Shown piece by piece: positions 48,739-58,507 of a DNA stretch of 64,000 bases. The DNA is from CAIMFV01 sp040757715 (GTDB lineage: Bacteria; Pseudomonadota; Alphaproteobacteria; Caulobacterales; Caulobacteraceae), in assembly GCA_040757715.1 (NCBI GenBank), contig JBFLWS010000001.1:248001-312000 (forward strand), read 5' to 3'. A model generated the notes under the pieces. That model was not told the DNA's origin. It saw nothing but the letters and a program-made list of their open reading frames with translations, and ran no database searches. How positions within the stretch are numbered: the first letter of the stretch is position 1; the number at the start of each line of letters is the position of its first letter. The translations under genes and the position numbers were made by a program.

Positions 48739-50418
48739 TCAAACCCGAACGACGATGGTCTCCACCACCGGCCGGCGCTGCCAGATGCGCTGGCAGGCCT
48801 TCTTCACCGCGCGGTTCACCGCCGTCTCCACCTCATCGTCGGCCTGACGCAGCACCTTGTCGAGCCCCGTCACCGCGCGCTCGGCGCATTCGGCGAGATC
48901 ATCGAGGGCCTCTTCCAGGTCGCGATCGCTCTCCCCCGGCAGGCCAATGGAGCGCACGTCGATGCCGTCGGCGAGGCGGCCCTTGCGGTCGATGGCCAGC
49001 GAGACGATCACCACCCCATTGTGGGCGGCGTGACGGCGCTCGCGCAGGGGCTCGGAGTTCTCCGGGGTCAGCACTCGGCCGTCCACGAACAGGCGCGCGG
49101 CGGGGACCTCGTCGATGATCTCGGCCCGGCCCGGGGCGAGGCGCACCATGTCGCCGTTCCTGGGGGCCACTTGCTCAGGCACCTGCAGGTCCTTGGCGAA
49201 GGCCATGTGCTCCAGCAGGTGCCGGCGCTCGCCGTGGGTGGGGACGGCGATGCGCGGCCGCACCCAGTGGTACATGTCCGAGAGCTCGTCCCGGCACGGG
49301 TGGCCGGACACGTGAATGCCCGGATGGTCGCGGTCGCTGTAGAGGCGCACGCCGCGGTCGGCGAGCTTGTTCTGCAGATTGCGGATGGCGATCTCGTTGC
49401 CCGGGATCACCCTTGAAGAGAAGACGCAGCAATCCCCCTGCCCCAGGCTCACATGCGGGTGCGAGCCGTCGGCGATGCGGGCGAGCGCCGCGCGCGGCTC
49501 GCCCTGGCTGCCGGTGCAGAGGTAGAGGATCTTGTCGGACGGGAAATAGCCCGCCTCCTGCTCGGTGACGAAGGGCGCCACGTCCTTGAGGAAGCCCACG
49601 GAGCGCGCCGCGGCGGCCATGCGCAACATGGAGCGGCCGATGAGGCAGACCCGCCGATCCGCCGCCTCGGCCGCACGGATGACGCTGTCCATGCGCGCCA
49701 CGTTGGAGGCGAAGCAGCCCACGGCCACCTTGCCCGAGAGACTGCCGATGAGCCGGGTCAGGGCCTCGCGCACGTCGGCCTCGGACCCGGCGCGGCCGTC
49801 CACGAACACGTTGGTGGAGTCGCACACCATGGCCAGCACCCCCTCGTCGCCGAGGCTGCGCAGGAACTCCACGTCCGTGGCCCCGCCCAGCAGCGGGTCG
49901 GGATCGATCTTCCAGTCGCCGGTATGCAGGATGGTTCCCAGCGGCGTCTTGATGGCCAGGCCGTTGGGCTCGGGGATGGAGTGGGTGAGCGTGACAAGGG
50001 TCAGCTCGAACGGGCCGAGCTGGAAGGTCCCGCTGAGCGGCACCTCGGTGATGGACACCTCGTCGAGAATGCCGGCGTCACGCAGCTTCTCCCGCACCAG
50101 GAAGGCGGTGAAGGGCGTCGCATAGACGGGCGCCTTCAGCTGCGGCCACAGCCAGCCCACCGCGCCGATATGGTCCTCGTGGGCGTGGGTGAGCACGATG
50201 CCGAGGATGTCGTCGGCGTGTTCAGCGATGAAAGCCGGGTCGGGCAGGATAATCTCCACCCCGGGCGTGGTCAGATCGCCGAAGGTGACGCCGAGGTCCA
50301 CCACGATCCACTTGCGATCATGGGGCGGGCCGAAACCGTAGAGATTGAAATTCATGCCGATCTCGTTGGACCCGCCGAGCGGCAGGAACACGAGCTCGTT
50401 GTTTTGGGACGCCTTCAC
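48739..50418 (-). CDS. rnj: Ribonuclease J
   Basis: 559 residues. Metallo-beta-lactamase/beta-CASP 5'-exonuclease and endonuclease for mRNA and rRNA processing. HxHxDH at 78-83 (THAHEDHIG), HTGDWKIDPDP, beta-CASP CTGSQGEPRAAL, and HVSGHPCRDEL near residue 365. C-terminal domain is present (VVIVSLAIDRKGRL). GTG start at 50418 overlaps coaX by four bases. Confidence 0.96.
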   Translation of the reverse strand: MKASQNNELVFLPLGGSNEIGMNFNLYGFGPPHDRKWIVVDLGVTFGDLTTPGVEIILPDPAFIAEHADDILGIVLTHAHEDHIGAVGWLWPQLKAPVYATPFTAFLVREKLRDAGILDEVSITEVPLSGTFQLGPFELTLVTLTHSIPEPNGLAIKTPLGTILHTGDWKIDPDPLLGGATDVEFLRSLGDEGVLAMVCDSTNVFVDGRAGSEADVREALTRLIGSLSGKVAVGCFASNVARMDSVIRAAEAADRRVCLIGRSMLRMAAAARSVGFLKDVAPFVTEQEAGYFPSDKILYLCTGSQGEPRAALARIADGSHPHVSLGQGDCCVFSSRVIPGNEIAIRNLQNKLADRGVRLYSDRDHPGIHVSGHPCRDELSDMYHWVRPRIAVPTHGERRHLLEHMAFAKDLQVPEQVAPRNGDMVRLAPGRAEIIDEVPAARLFVDGRVLTPENSEPLRERRHAAHNGVVIVSLAIDRKGRLADGIDVRSIGLPGESDRDLEEALDDLAECAERAVTGLDKVLRQADDEVETAVNRAVKKACQRIWQRRPVVETIVVRV

Positions 50419-51191
50419 GAAACGGCTCCGACATTGCGGCGCCAGATTTCCAGCATGCCGCGGATGGTGAGATCAGGATCAAAATGCTCGATGGAGCCGG
50501 TGGCGCCTTCGAACAGGGAGGCGACGCCCCCCGTGCCGATGACGGTCATGGGCTGGCCGTACTCGGCCTTGATGCGCGCCACCAGCCCCTCGATGAGGCT
50601 GACATAACCCCAGAAGATGCCGGACTGCATGGCGGACACCGTGTCCTTGCCGATGATCTTGCCGGGCTTCTGGATGGCCACCCGCGGCAGACGCGCCGCG
50701 GCCTGGTGCAGGGCCTGCACCGACAGATTGACGCCCGGCGCGATGATGCCGCCCTCGAAGCCGCCGTCTGCGCCGACGATGTCGAAGGTGGTGGCGGTGC
50801 CGCTGTCGATGACGATCAAGGGGCCCGGATAGGCGATGTGGGCGCCCACGGCGTTCACCAGACGGTCGGCGCCGGCTTCGCTGGGCTTATCGATGCGCAC
50901 GGGGATGTCGAGACGGGCGTTCTCGCCGATCACCAGCGGCTCCACATGCAGATAGCGGCGGGCCAGGTTGCGCAGGTTGAACATGGATTGCGGCACCACG
51001 CTCGATATGATGCAGCCGCGCATGTCATTGAACTTGCGCCCGTCCATGTCGAGCAGCTGGTGCAGCCAGACAGCGTATTCGTCGGCCGTGCGCGAGGAGT
51101 CGGTGGCGGCGCGCCACTGGGCCACCCACCGCTCGCCGTCATGGATGGCGAACATGGTGTTGGTGTTGCCCTGCTCGATGGCCAAAAGCAT
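50415..51191 (-). CDS. coaX: Type III pantothenate kinase
   Basis: 258 residues. First step of coenzyme A synthesis. ASKHA fold: EQGNTNTMFAIHDG at the N-terminus, catalytic Asp in GADRLVNAVGAH, DSGTATTFDIV and GGIIAPGVNLSVQAL. Located between birA and rnj, a common alphaproteobacterial order; three bases below birA. Confidence 0.96.
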   Translation of the reverse strand: MLLAIEQGNTNTMFAIHDGERWVAQWRAATDSSRTADEYAVWLHQLLDMDGRKFNDMRGCIISSVVPQSMFNLRNLARRYLHVEPLVIGENARLDIPVRIDKPSEAGADRLVNAVGAHIAYPGPLIVIDSGTATTFDIVGADGGFEGGIIAPGVNLSVQALHQAAARLPRVAIQKPGKIIGKDTVSAMQSGIFWGYVSLIEGLVARIKAEYGQPMTVIGTGGVASLFEGATGSIEHFDPDLTIRGMLEIWRRNVGAVS

Positions 51192-51194
51192 GGA

Positions 51195-51941
51195 TCAGCC
51201 CTCCAACGGGAATACGTCGCCCGCGCTCACGCGGCGCACCTGACCATCGGCGAGGCGCACGCGCAATGCGCCGTCGAGTTCAAGCGCTTCGGCCACGCCG
51301 GCGAACTGTTCGCTATCGAGGCGCACCTGGCAGGGCGCGCCCAAACCTTGAGCCCGATCGGTCCAGGCCTCGGCGATGGCGGCGAAACCCTGCGTGTCCC
51401 AGACCCGCATCCAGCGGGCGAATGCCGCATCGAGGCGCTCCAGGGCCGCGTCGGCGGCAGGTGAGGCGACGGCCTCGCCCGCCAGGTGGTCGGCGATGGC
51501 GCTGGCGGGGCGCTCCACGTCGCTGGGGGCGCCGGCGAGGTTCACACCCACGCCGATGGCGAGCCAGAGCCCGTCCCTCTCCTTCAGTCGCCCGGAATCG
51601 ATCAGGATGCCGCTGACCTTGCCGCCTGCCAGCAGCACGTCATTGGGCCATTTCAGCTTGACGAGGGTGGGCGGGGCGAAACTCGCCACCAGCTCGTGTA
51701 CGGCGAGGGCCATGACGAAGGAGACCTGCGCGGCTTCAGCCGGCGGGCGGGCGGTGGTGGTGAGGAGCGTGGCCGCCAGGTCGCCAGGGCCGGTGGACCA
51801 GCTTCGCCCGCGCCGACCGCGCCCGGCGGTCTGCACTTGCGCGGTGATCCACAAGGGTCCCGCCTCTCCGGCCTCGGCCCGGCGGCGGGCCTCCAGATTG
51901 GTGGAATCGACGGCCGCGAGGGCCAGGACATTGAGACCCAA
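51195..51941 (-). CDS. birA: Biotin-[acetyl-CoA carboxylase] ligase
   Basis: About 248 residues from TTG 51941, one base after the nuoN stop; upstream codons to 52049 lie within nuoN. Catalytic domain only, no N-terminal helix-turn-helix, so not a BirA-type repressor. AVDSTNLEARRR, AQVQTAGRGRRGRSW (ATP/biotin loop), LKWPNDVLLAGGKVSGIL and the C-terminal SH3-like part are clear. Attaches biotin to the carboxylase carrier protein. Confidence 0.93.
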   Translation of the reverse strand: MGLNVLALAAVDSTNLEARRRAEAGEAGPLWITAQVQTAGRGRRGRSWSTGPGDLAATLLTTTARPPAEAAQVSFVMALAVHELVASFAPPTLVKLKWPNDVLLAGGKVSGILIDSGRLKERDGLWLAIGVGVNLAGAPSDVERPASAIADHLAGEAVASPAADAALERLDAAFARWMRVWDTQGFAAIAEAWTDRAQGLGAPCQVRLDSEQFAGVAEALELDGALRVRLADGQVRRVSAGDVFPLEG

Positions 51942-51942
51942 C

Positions 51943-53370
51943 TTAGAGGCCGAAGGCCTTGGCCGCAGCGCTGGCGTACTGGTCGAGCGGCGCCAGCGCG
52001 AACCAGACGAGCACGCCGGAGAAGGCCGCGCCCACCAGGGCCACCGCACGGGCGTCGAGGGCCGGGGCGTCGGTGTCGCCGGGGGCTTCGTCCAGCCACA
52101 TGGTCTTGATGATGCGCAGATAATAGAAGGCCGCCACCACGCTCATCACAAGGCCATAGGCCGCGAACGGGGCCAGCTGCGGATCGCGCACCGCCGCGCC
52201 GAACACATAGAACTTGCCGAAGAAGCCCGAGAAGGGCGGCAGGCCGAGGAACGACAGGGAGAGGATGGTGATGGCGAGGGCGAGGCCCGGCCGCACCCGG
52301 CGCAGGCCCGCCATGGACGGCAGGGTCTCCATGGCCTGGCCGCCGCGATTGAGCGCGATGAGGCAGGCGAAGAAGGCGGTGACGTCGATGCTGTAGAGCA
52401 CCATGAAGATCAGCATCGACTGGAAGCCGGCTTGCGTCCCTGCGGCGAGGCCGAGAAGCGCGTAGCCGATATTGGCGATGGAGGAATAGGCGAGGAGCCG
52501 CTTCAGGTTCTTCTGCACCAGACCGCCGAAAGCGCCCACGGTGACCGAGATCATGGCGATGGCCACCAGCACCTGGCGCCACTCGAACACTGCGTGCGGG
52601 AAGGCCTGCATCAGGGCGCGGGCGAACAGCACCATGGCCGCCAGCTTGGGCGCGGCGGTGATGAAGGCGGTGACGGGGGTCGGCGCGCCCTCATAGACGT
52701 CCGGCGTCCACATGTGGAACGGCGCGGCGGAGACCTTGAAGGCGAGGCCGCACATCAGGAACACGAGACCGAACACCACGCCCGAGCCCGGATGGGCCTG
52801 CACCGCGGCGGCTATGTCGACGAAGCGCACCGAGCCGGCGAAGCCGTAGATCAACGAGGCGCCGTAGAGCAGCAGGCCTGACGAGAGCGCGCCGAGCACG
52901 AAGTACTTCAGCCCCGCCTCGCTCGCCCTCGCATCATCACGACGGAAGGCGCAGAGCACATAGAGGGCGAGGGACTGTAGCTCGATGCCCACATAGGTGG
53001 AGATGAGGTCGCCCGCCGAGGCCATCATGCCCATGCCGAGGGCGGCCAAGAGGATCAGCACCGGATATTCGAAGGCCGGGGCCTTTTTGCGGCTGAGCCA
53101 CGGCACGCCGAGCAGCACCGCCACGGCGGAGAGACCGTAGATGACCACCTTGGCCAAGGCTGCGGCCTGGTCGGCGATGAAGCTGCCGCGGAACAGCACG
53201 CCAAGATCGCCCACGGCGGCGAAATAGGCCGCTGCGCCGAGCACGAGGATGGCGAGGAAGCCGATGAAGCCCGACGACTTGGGCCCGCCGAGCGCGCCCA
53301 GCACCAGCAGCGCGAGGGCGCCGCCGGCGAGGGTCAGTTCAGGCAGAGCGATGCTGAGGACCTGGTCCAT
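51943..53370 (-). CDS. nuoN: NADH-quinone oxidoreductase subunit N
   Basis: 475 residues, 14 predicted membrane helices. Antiporter-like proton channel of complex I; conserved Lys in the central helices (GLAFKVSAAPFHMWTPDVYEG) and in KRLLAYSSIANIGY. Last nuo gene; birA follows immediately. Confidence 0.97.
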   Translation of the reverse strand: MDQVLSIALPELTLAGGALALLVLGALGGPKSSGFIGFLAILVLGAAAYFAAVGDLGVLFRGSFIADQAAALAKVVIYGLSAVAVLLGVPWLSRKKAPAFEYPVLILLAALGMGMMASAGDLISTYVGIELQSLALYVLCAFRRDDARASEAGLKYFVLGALSSGLLLYGASLIYGFAGSVRFVDIAAAVQAHPGSGVVFGLVFLMCGLAFKVSAAPFHMWTPDVYEGAPTPVTAFITAAPKLAAMVLFARALMQAFPHAVFEWRQVLVAIAMISVTVGAFGGLVQKNLKRLLAYSSIANIGYALLGLAAGTQAGFQSMLIFMVLYSIDVTAFFACLIALNRGGQAMETLPSMAGLRRVRPGLALAITILSLSFLGLPPFSGFFGKFYVFGAAVRDPQLAPFAAYGLVMSVVAAFYYLRIIKTMWLDEAPGDTDAPALDARAVALVGAAFSGVLVWFALAPLDQYASAAAKAFGL

Positions 53371-53392
53371 GGTGATGAAGCGCCCTCCCCGC

Positions 53393-54895
53393 TCAGCCGC
53401 CCGTCGCCACGCGCCAGACGTCCACCACCCGCAGCACCGACGCTTCGGTGAAGTTGAACACGGCTTGCGGATAGACGCCCAGCGCCAGGGCGCCGACGAT
53501 CAACGGGATGAAAATGACGACCTCGCGGTAGTCGAGATCAGAAATGTCGAACAGTTTCGGGTTCACCAGCTCGCCGAAGGCCACGCGCTTGTAGAGCGTC
53601 AGGGCGTAGGCGGCCGACAGGATCACGCCCGAAGCGGCGAACAGCGCCGTCCAGGTGCCCCAGACGCTCGGCGCGCCATAGACCCCGGTCATGGTGAGGA
53701 TTTCGCCGACGAAGCCGGAGGTGCCGGGCAGGCCGACATTGCCCATGGTGAACAGCAGGAAGGTGGCCGCATACCAGGGCATGCGGTTGGCGAGGCCGCC
53801 GTAGAAGGCGATCTCGCGGGTGTGCATGCGGTCATACACGACGCCCACGCAGAGGAAGAGCGCGCCGGAGATCACCCCGTGGCTCAGCATCTGGAACACC
53901 GCGCCCTCCACGCCCTGCAGCGTGCCGGAGAAGATGCCCATGGTCACGAAGCCCATGTGCGCCACCGACGAATAGGCGATGAGCTTCTTCATGTCGGTCT
54001 GCCGGAAGGCCACCAGCGAGGTGTAGATGATGGCGATCACCGAGAGGGCGAACACCAGCGGGGCGAAGTACTGGCTGGCCAGGGGGAACATGGGCAGGGA
54101 GAAGCGCAGGAAGCCGTAGCCGCCCATCTTCAGGAGCACGCCGGCCAGGATCACCGAGCCCGCGGTAGGGGCTTCCACGTGGGCGTCCGGCAACCAGGTG
54201 TGCACCGGCCACATGGGCATCTTCACCGCGAACGACGCGAAGAAGGCCAGCCAGAACACCGTCTGCAGCTCGGGGAAGAACTTGTAGACCATCAGCTCGG
54301 GAATGGAGCTGGTGCCGGCGTAGTAGATCATGGCCAAGATCGCGGCCAGCATCAGCACCGAGCCGAGCAGGGTGTAGAGGAAGAACTTGTAGGCCGCATA
54401 GACCCGGTTCTTGCCGCCCCAGATGCCGATGATCAGGAACATCGGGATGAGGCCGAACTCGAAGAACACGTAGAACAACACGAGGTCGAGCGCCGTGAAC
54501 ACCCCGATCATCAGGGTCTCAAGCACCAGGAAGGCGATGAGGTAGTCCGCCAGGCGCGTCTTCACCGAGCTCCAGCTGGCCAGGATGCAGATGGGCATCA
54601 GGAAGGTGGTGAGGAGCACGAACAGGACCGAGATCCCGTCCACGCCCATGCGGTAGTGCACCACGCTGAACCAGGGGATGTCTTCCAGCATCTGGAAGCC
54701 GGCCATGCCGGGCACGAAGTCCCGCAGCATGATCACCGAGAGGGCGAAGGTGGCGAGCGTGGTGGCCAGCGCGATCCACAGGGCCGCGCGACCGGCGCCG
54801 TCCTCGTTCTTGGTCCCGGCGAGCATCTTCACGGCGAGGATCGCCGCGACGCCCACCAGCGGGAAGAAAGTGGTGATGGAGAGGATATTGTCCAT
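53393..54895 (-). CDS. nuoM: NADH-quinone oxidoreductase subunit M
   Basis: 500 residues. Antiporter-like subunit; FFPELQTVFWLAFFASFAVK-type region with PMWPVHTWLPDAHVEAPTAG and KKLIAYSSVAHMGF. Conserved Glu in helix 5 region (FEFGLIPMFLIIGIWGG). Translocates one proton in complex I. 12 bases after nuoL, 22 bases before nuoN. Confidence 0.97.
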   Translation of the reverse strand: MDNILSITTFFPLVGVAAILAVKMLAGTKNEDGAGRAALWIALATTLATFALSVIMLRDFVPGMAGFQMLEDIPWFSVVHYRMGVDGISVLFVLLTTFLMPICILASWSSVKTRLADYLIAFLVLETLMIGVFTALDLVLFYVFFEFGLIPMFLIIGIWGGKNRVYAAYKFFLYTLLGSVLMLAAILAMIYYAGTSSIPELMVYKFFPELQTVFWLAFFASFAVKMPMWPVHTWLPDAHVEAPTAGSVILAGVLLKMGGYGFLRFSLPMFPLASQYFAPLVFALSVIAIIYTSLVAFRQTDMKKLIAYSSVAHMGFVTMGIFSGTLQGVEGAVFQMLSHGVISGALFLCVGVVYDRMHTREIAFYGGLANRMPWYAATFLLFTMGNVGLPGTSGFVGEILTMTGVYGAPSVWGTWTALFAASGVILSAAYALTLYKRVAFGELVNPKLFDISDLDYREVVIFIPLIVGALALGVYPQAVFNFTEASVLRVVDVWRVATGG

Positions 54896-54907
54896 GGCCC
54901 GGCTTCC

Positions 54908-56959
54908 CTAGTGCGTCCAGGCCCAGAGCGCGTAGGACAGTAGTCCCGCAACGCCGAGCAACATCACGAAGGCGTAGTGATACACGTAACCGGTCTGCAG
55001 CTTGGCCAGCTGGCGGCCGGTGAAGGCCGAGAGCCAGGCGGCGCCGTTGGGGCCGAGACCGTCGATGAGCTTCTGATCCCCGCCCTTCCAGAACAGGTCG
55101 CCCAGCGCCTTGGCGCCGTTGACGAACACCAGCTCATAGAGCTCGTCGAAGTACCACTTGTTGTAGAGGAAGGCGTGCAGGGGGCCGAAGGCCTTGGCGA
55201 GCTTGGCGCCCAGGCCATCGTTCCACAGATAGACGAAGGCGGCCACCAGGAAGCCGAGGGCGGTGACGCCCAGCGGCAGCCAGCCCACCCAGGCCGGGTT
55301 CTCTTCCACGGCCGACAGCACGTGGTTGTTCTGGGCCACGAAGATGGCGCCGCGCCAGAAGGCGTCGCGGCCCTCGCCCACGAACAGGTTCACGAACAGG
55401 AAGCCGGCGGCGATGGCGCCCAAGGCGAGCAGCACCAGCGGGATCAGCATCACCACTGGGCTCTCGTGCGGCTTGAACTCGCCGTGGCCGTGACCGTCGT
55501 CGTGGCCGTGGCCATGAGCGGCGTGGTCGTCCTTGGCGTGATGGTCGTCATGACCATGGCCGTGCGCCCAGTGGGGCTTACCGTTGAAGGTCATGAAGAT
55601 CAGGCGGAACGAATAGTAGGAGGTCAGGCCCGCGGCAATGACGCCGATGATGAAGGCGAAGTGGCCGAAGGGCGTGGACTCAGAGGCGGCGAAGGCCGCG
55701 CTGATGATGGTGTCCTTGGAGTAGAAGCCGGCGAAGCCCGCTTCGAAACCGTGGATGGGGATGCCCACGCCGGTGATGGCGATGGTGCCGATCCACATGA
55801 CGAGGGTGGTGAGCGGCATGAACTTGGCCACCGCGCCCATGCGGCGCATGTCTTGCTCGTGGTGCATGCCGTGGATCACCGAGCCCGCGCCCAGGAACAG
55901 CAGCGCCTTGAAGAAGGCGTGGGTGAACAGGTGGAACATGGCCGCCTGATAGGCGCCCACGCCGGCCGCAAAGAACATGTAGCCGAGCTGCGAGCAGGTG
56001 GAATAGGCGATCACCCGCTTGATGTCGTTCTGAGCGAGGCCCACCGTGGCGGCGAACAGGGCCGTCACCGCGCCGATCACGGTGATCAGGCTCTTGGCCA
56101 CCGGCGCATACTCATAGAGCGGCGAGAGGAGGCAGACCATGTAGACGCCGGCCGTCACCATGGTGGCGGCGTGGATCAGGGCCGACACCGGAGTCGGGCC
56201 TTCCATGGCGTCCGGCAACCAGGTGTGCAGGAAGAACTGGGCCGACTTGCCCATGGCGCCGATGAACAGCAGCACGCCGGCGAGATCGAGCGCGCTCCAC
56301 TCCTGGCCGGCGAAGCTCCAGGTGGCGGTGGCGCGCGAGGCGATGAGCGGGAACAGCTCGGCGAACTTGATGGTGTGGAACATCCAGAACACCGTCATGA
56401 TGCCGAGCGCGAAGCCGAAGTCGCCCACGCGGTTGACCACGAAGGCCTTGATGGCCGCCTTGGAGGCGCTTTCCTTGGTGAACCAGAAGCCGATCAGGAG
56501 GTAGCTCGCGAGGCCCACGCCTTCCCAGCCGAAGAACAGCTGCATGAAGTCGGCGGCGGTCACCAGCATCAGCATGGCGAAGGTGAAGAGCGACAGATAG
56601 GCGAAGAAGCGCGGCTTGCACGGGTCTTCGGCCATGTAGCCCCAGCTGTAGAGGTGCACGAGGGCCGACACCGTGGTGACCACGATGAGCATCACCGCCG
56701 ACAGCTGGTCGAGGCGGATGGACCAGGCGGACTGGAAGTCGCCCACATTGATGAAGGGCAAGAGCTCGAAGGTCTGATGCGCCGGGGCCCCGGCCCAGGT
56801 CATCTGGCAGAACACATCCCAGGCCAGGCCGCAGGAAACGAACAGAAGCCCGGTGGTGATGGCCATGGACAGGCGATCGCCGAGACGACGGCCGAACAGC
56901 CCCGCCAGCGCCGCCCCGACCAGGGGCCCGAACACCAGGATGGTGAGGATAAGCTGCAC
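54908..56959 (-). CDS. nuoL: NADH-quinone oxidoreductase subunit L
   Basis: 683 residues. Largest antiporter-like subunit, with the long lateral helix at the C-terminus. FFGWEGVGLASYLLIGFW, KSAQFFLHTWLPDAMEGPTP and KRVIAYSTCSQLGYMFFA are typical. A His/Asp-rich loop of about 35 residues (near 459-490, e.g. AHGHGHDDHHAKDDHAAHGH) lies between late helices. Confidence 0.97.
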   Translation of the reverse strand: MQLILTILVFGPLVGAALAGLFGRRLGDRLSMAITTGLLFVSCGLAWDVFCQMTWAGAPAHQTFELLPFINVGDFQSAWSIRLDQLSAVMLIVVTTVSALVHLYSWGYMAEDPCKPRFFAYLSLFTFAMLMLVTAADFMQLFFGWEGVGLASYLLIGFWFTKESASKAAIKAFVVNRVGDFGFALGIMTVFWMFHTIKFAELFPLIASRATATWSFAGQEWSALDLAGVLLFIGAMGKSAQFFLHTWLPDAMEGPTPVSALIHAATMVTAGVYMVCLLSPLYEYAPVAKSLITVIGAVTALFAATVGLAQNDIKRVIAYSTCSQLGYMFFAAGVGAYQAAMFHLFTHAFFKALLFLGAGSVIHGMHHEQDMRRMGAVAKFMPLTTLVMWIGTIAITGVGIPIHGFEAGFAGFYSKDTIISAAFAASESTPFGHFAFIIGVIAAGLTSYYSFRLIFMTFNGKPHWAHGHGHDDHHAKDDHAAHGHGHDDGHGHGEFKPHESPVVMLIPLVLLALGAIAAGFLFVNLFVGEGRDAFWRGAIFVAQNNHVLSAVEENPAWVGWLPLGVTALGFLVAAFVYLWNDGLGAKLAKAFGPLHAFLYNKWYFDELYELVFVNGAKALGDLFWKGGDQKLIDGLGPNGAAWLSAFTGRQLAKLQTGYVYHYAFVMLLGVAGLLSYALWAWTH

Positions 56960-56961
56960 GC

Positions 56962-57267
56962 TCAGCCCTTCATCATGTTGGCGTGGTCCACCGCGATGTC
57001 GCCGCGGTTGCGGAAGAAGGTGACCAGGATGGCGAGGCCGATGGCCGCTTCCGCGGCGGCCACGGTGAGGACGAACATGGCGTAGATCTGGCCGACCACG
57101 TCATGCAGATACATGGAGAAGGCCACCAGATTGATGTTCACCGCCAACAGGATGAGCTCGATGGCCATCAGGATGACGATGATATTGCGGCGGTTCACGA
57201 AGATCCCGAACACGCCGATGGTGAACAGGATGGCGGCGACGGTGAGGTAGTGCGCTAGGCCGATCAT
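56962..57267 (-). CDS. nuoK: NADH-quinone oxidoreductase subunit K
   Basis: 101 residues, three membrane helices; conserved glutamates in VILMAIELILLAVNINL and VAAAEAAIGLAILV needed for proton transfer. ATG overlaps the nuoJ stop by four bases and the gene ends two bases before nuoL. Confidence 0.97.
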   Translation of the reverse strand: MIGLAHYLTVAAILFTIGVFGIFVNRRNIIVILMAIELILLAVNINLVAFSMYLHDVVGQIYAMFVLTVAAAEAAIGLAILVTFFRNRGDIAVDHANMMKG

Positions 57268-57881
57268 TCCGAAATCCCCTCGCCGATCTTCACCTTCACC
57301 ACGGCCATGCCCTTCTTCACCGAGCGGCCGGTCTGACGGAACACGTCCTGACGGCGCACGTGCGGCTTGTGGCGCAGCGTCAGCACGATGGCCCCGATCA
57401 TGGCCACCAGCAGCACCATGCCCGCGGCCTGGAAGAAGTAGACGTAGTCGGTATAGAGCACCCGCCCGATGGTCTCGGTGTTGGGGATAGCCTTGGCCGC
57501 CGCCGTGGGCGCCTTGGCCAGGGCCGCCGCGCCTTGCTGCGCCACGGTCGAGGACACCAGGATCATCTCCACCAAGAGCACGCCGGCGACGATGAGGCCG
57601 ACGGGCAGGTACTGGGCGAAGCCGGTGCGCAGGGAGGCGAAGTCCACGTCGAGCATCATCACGACGAACAGGAACAGCACCGCCACGGCGCCCACATAGA
57701 CCACCACCAGCAGCATGGCCAGGAACTCGGCCCCCAGGAGCACGAACAGCCCCGCCGCCGAGAAGAAGGTGAGGATCAGGGCGAGCACAGAGTGCACGGG
57801 ATTGCGCGCGGTGATCACCGCCAAGGCGCCCCCGACGCTCACCGCCGAAAGGATGTAAAATACGATGGCCTGAAGCTCCAT
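57264..57881 (-). CDS. nuoJ: NADH-quinone oxidoreductase subunit J
   Basis: 205 residues from ATG 57881 (family start MELQAIVFYILS); a TTG five codons upstream (57896) has AAAGGGG directly before it and cannot be excluded. Five helices; conserved Tyr/Gly region VVYVGAVAVLFLFVVMML. The 116 bases between this gene and nuoI hold nothing I recognise. Confidence 0.95.
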   Translation of the reverse strand: MELQAIVFYILSAVSVGGALAVITARNPVHSVLALILTFFSAAGLFVLLGAEFLAMLLVVVYVGAVAVLFLFVVMMLDVDFASLRTGFAQYLPVGLIVAGVLLVEMILVSSTVAQQGAAALAKAPTAAAKAIPNTETIGRVLYTDYVYFFQAAGMVLLVAMIGAIVLTLRHKPHVRRQDVFRQTGRSVKKGMAVVKVKIGEGISE

Positions 57882-57997
57882 CGGTGCGGCTTTCAACCCC
57901 TTTGCCCGGCGAGGATCGCCGGCTTGATCAGTCCCCTCGCCCGCCTTCGGACCTTAAGAAGGTCGTCCTGCGGACAGCGTGTGACTCGGCGGCCCTT

Positions 57998-58495
57998 TTA
58001 GCGGTAGGGGGCGTCGAGTTCCAGGTTCTTGGCGATCTCGCGTTCCCAACGGTCGCCGTTGGAAAGCAAGCGTTCCTTGTCGTACAGGAGCTCTTCGCGC
58101 GTCTCGACGGAGAACTCGAAATTCGGGCCTTCGACGATGGCGTCCACCGGGCAGGCCTCCTGGCAGAGGCCGCAGTAGATGCACTTCACCATGTCGATGT
58201 CATAGCGGGTGGTGCGGCGGCTGCCGTCGCCACGAGGCTCGGCCTCAATGGTGATGGCCTGGGCCGGGCAGATGGCTTCGCAGAGCTTGCAGGCGATGCA
58301 GCGCTCTTCCCCGTTGGGATAGCGGCGCAGGGCGTGCTCGCCGCGGAAGCGCGGCGACAGCGGCCCCTTCTCGAAGGGGTACATGATGGTGGACTTCGGC
58401 TTGCCGAAGTAGCCGAGCGCCAGGACGAAGCCGCCGGCGAGGTCGAGCAGCAGCGCGCCCCGGACGGCCTGATTGATGCGGGAGAAGAACGACAT
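57998..58495 (-). CDS. nuoI: NADH-quinone oxidoreductase subunit I (2 x [4Fe-4S])
   Basis: 165 residues. Two ferredoxin motifs, CIACKLCEAICPAQAITIE and CIYCGLCQEACPVDAIVEG, carry clusters N6a and N6b in the peripheral arm. N-terminal amphipathic helix MSFFSRINQAVRGALL. Ends in EREIAKNLELDAPYR, typical. Confidence 0.97.
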   Translation of the reverse strand: MSFFSRINQAVRGALLLDLAGGFVLALGYFGKPKSTIMYPFEKGPLSPRFRGEHALRRYPNGEERCIACKLCEAICPAQAITIEAEPRGDGSRRTTRYDIDMVKCIYCGLCQEACPVDAIVEGPNFEFSVETREELLYDKERLLSNGDRWEREIAKNLELDAPYR

Positions 58496-58507
58496 CTTTG
58501 GGCTCCC

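Noticed and set aside
54977..57085. 702-codon open frame on the plus strand opposite nuoL and nuoK
   Set aside because: Antisense shadow typical of GC-rich coding DNA; Arg/Gly/His/Gln-rich with no fold, and the minus strand has clear NuoL/NuoK.
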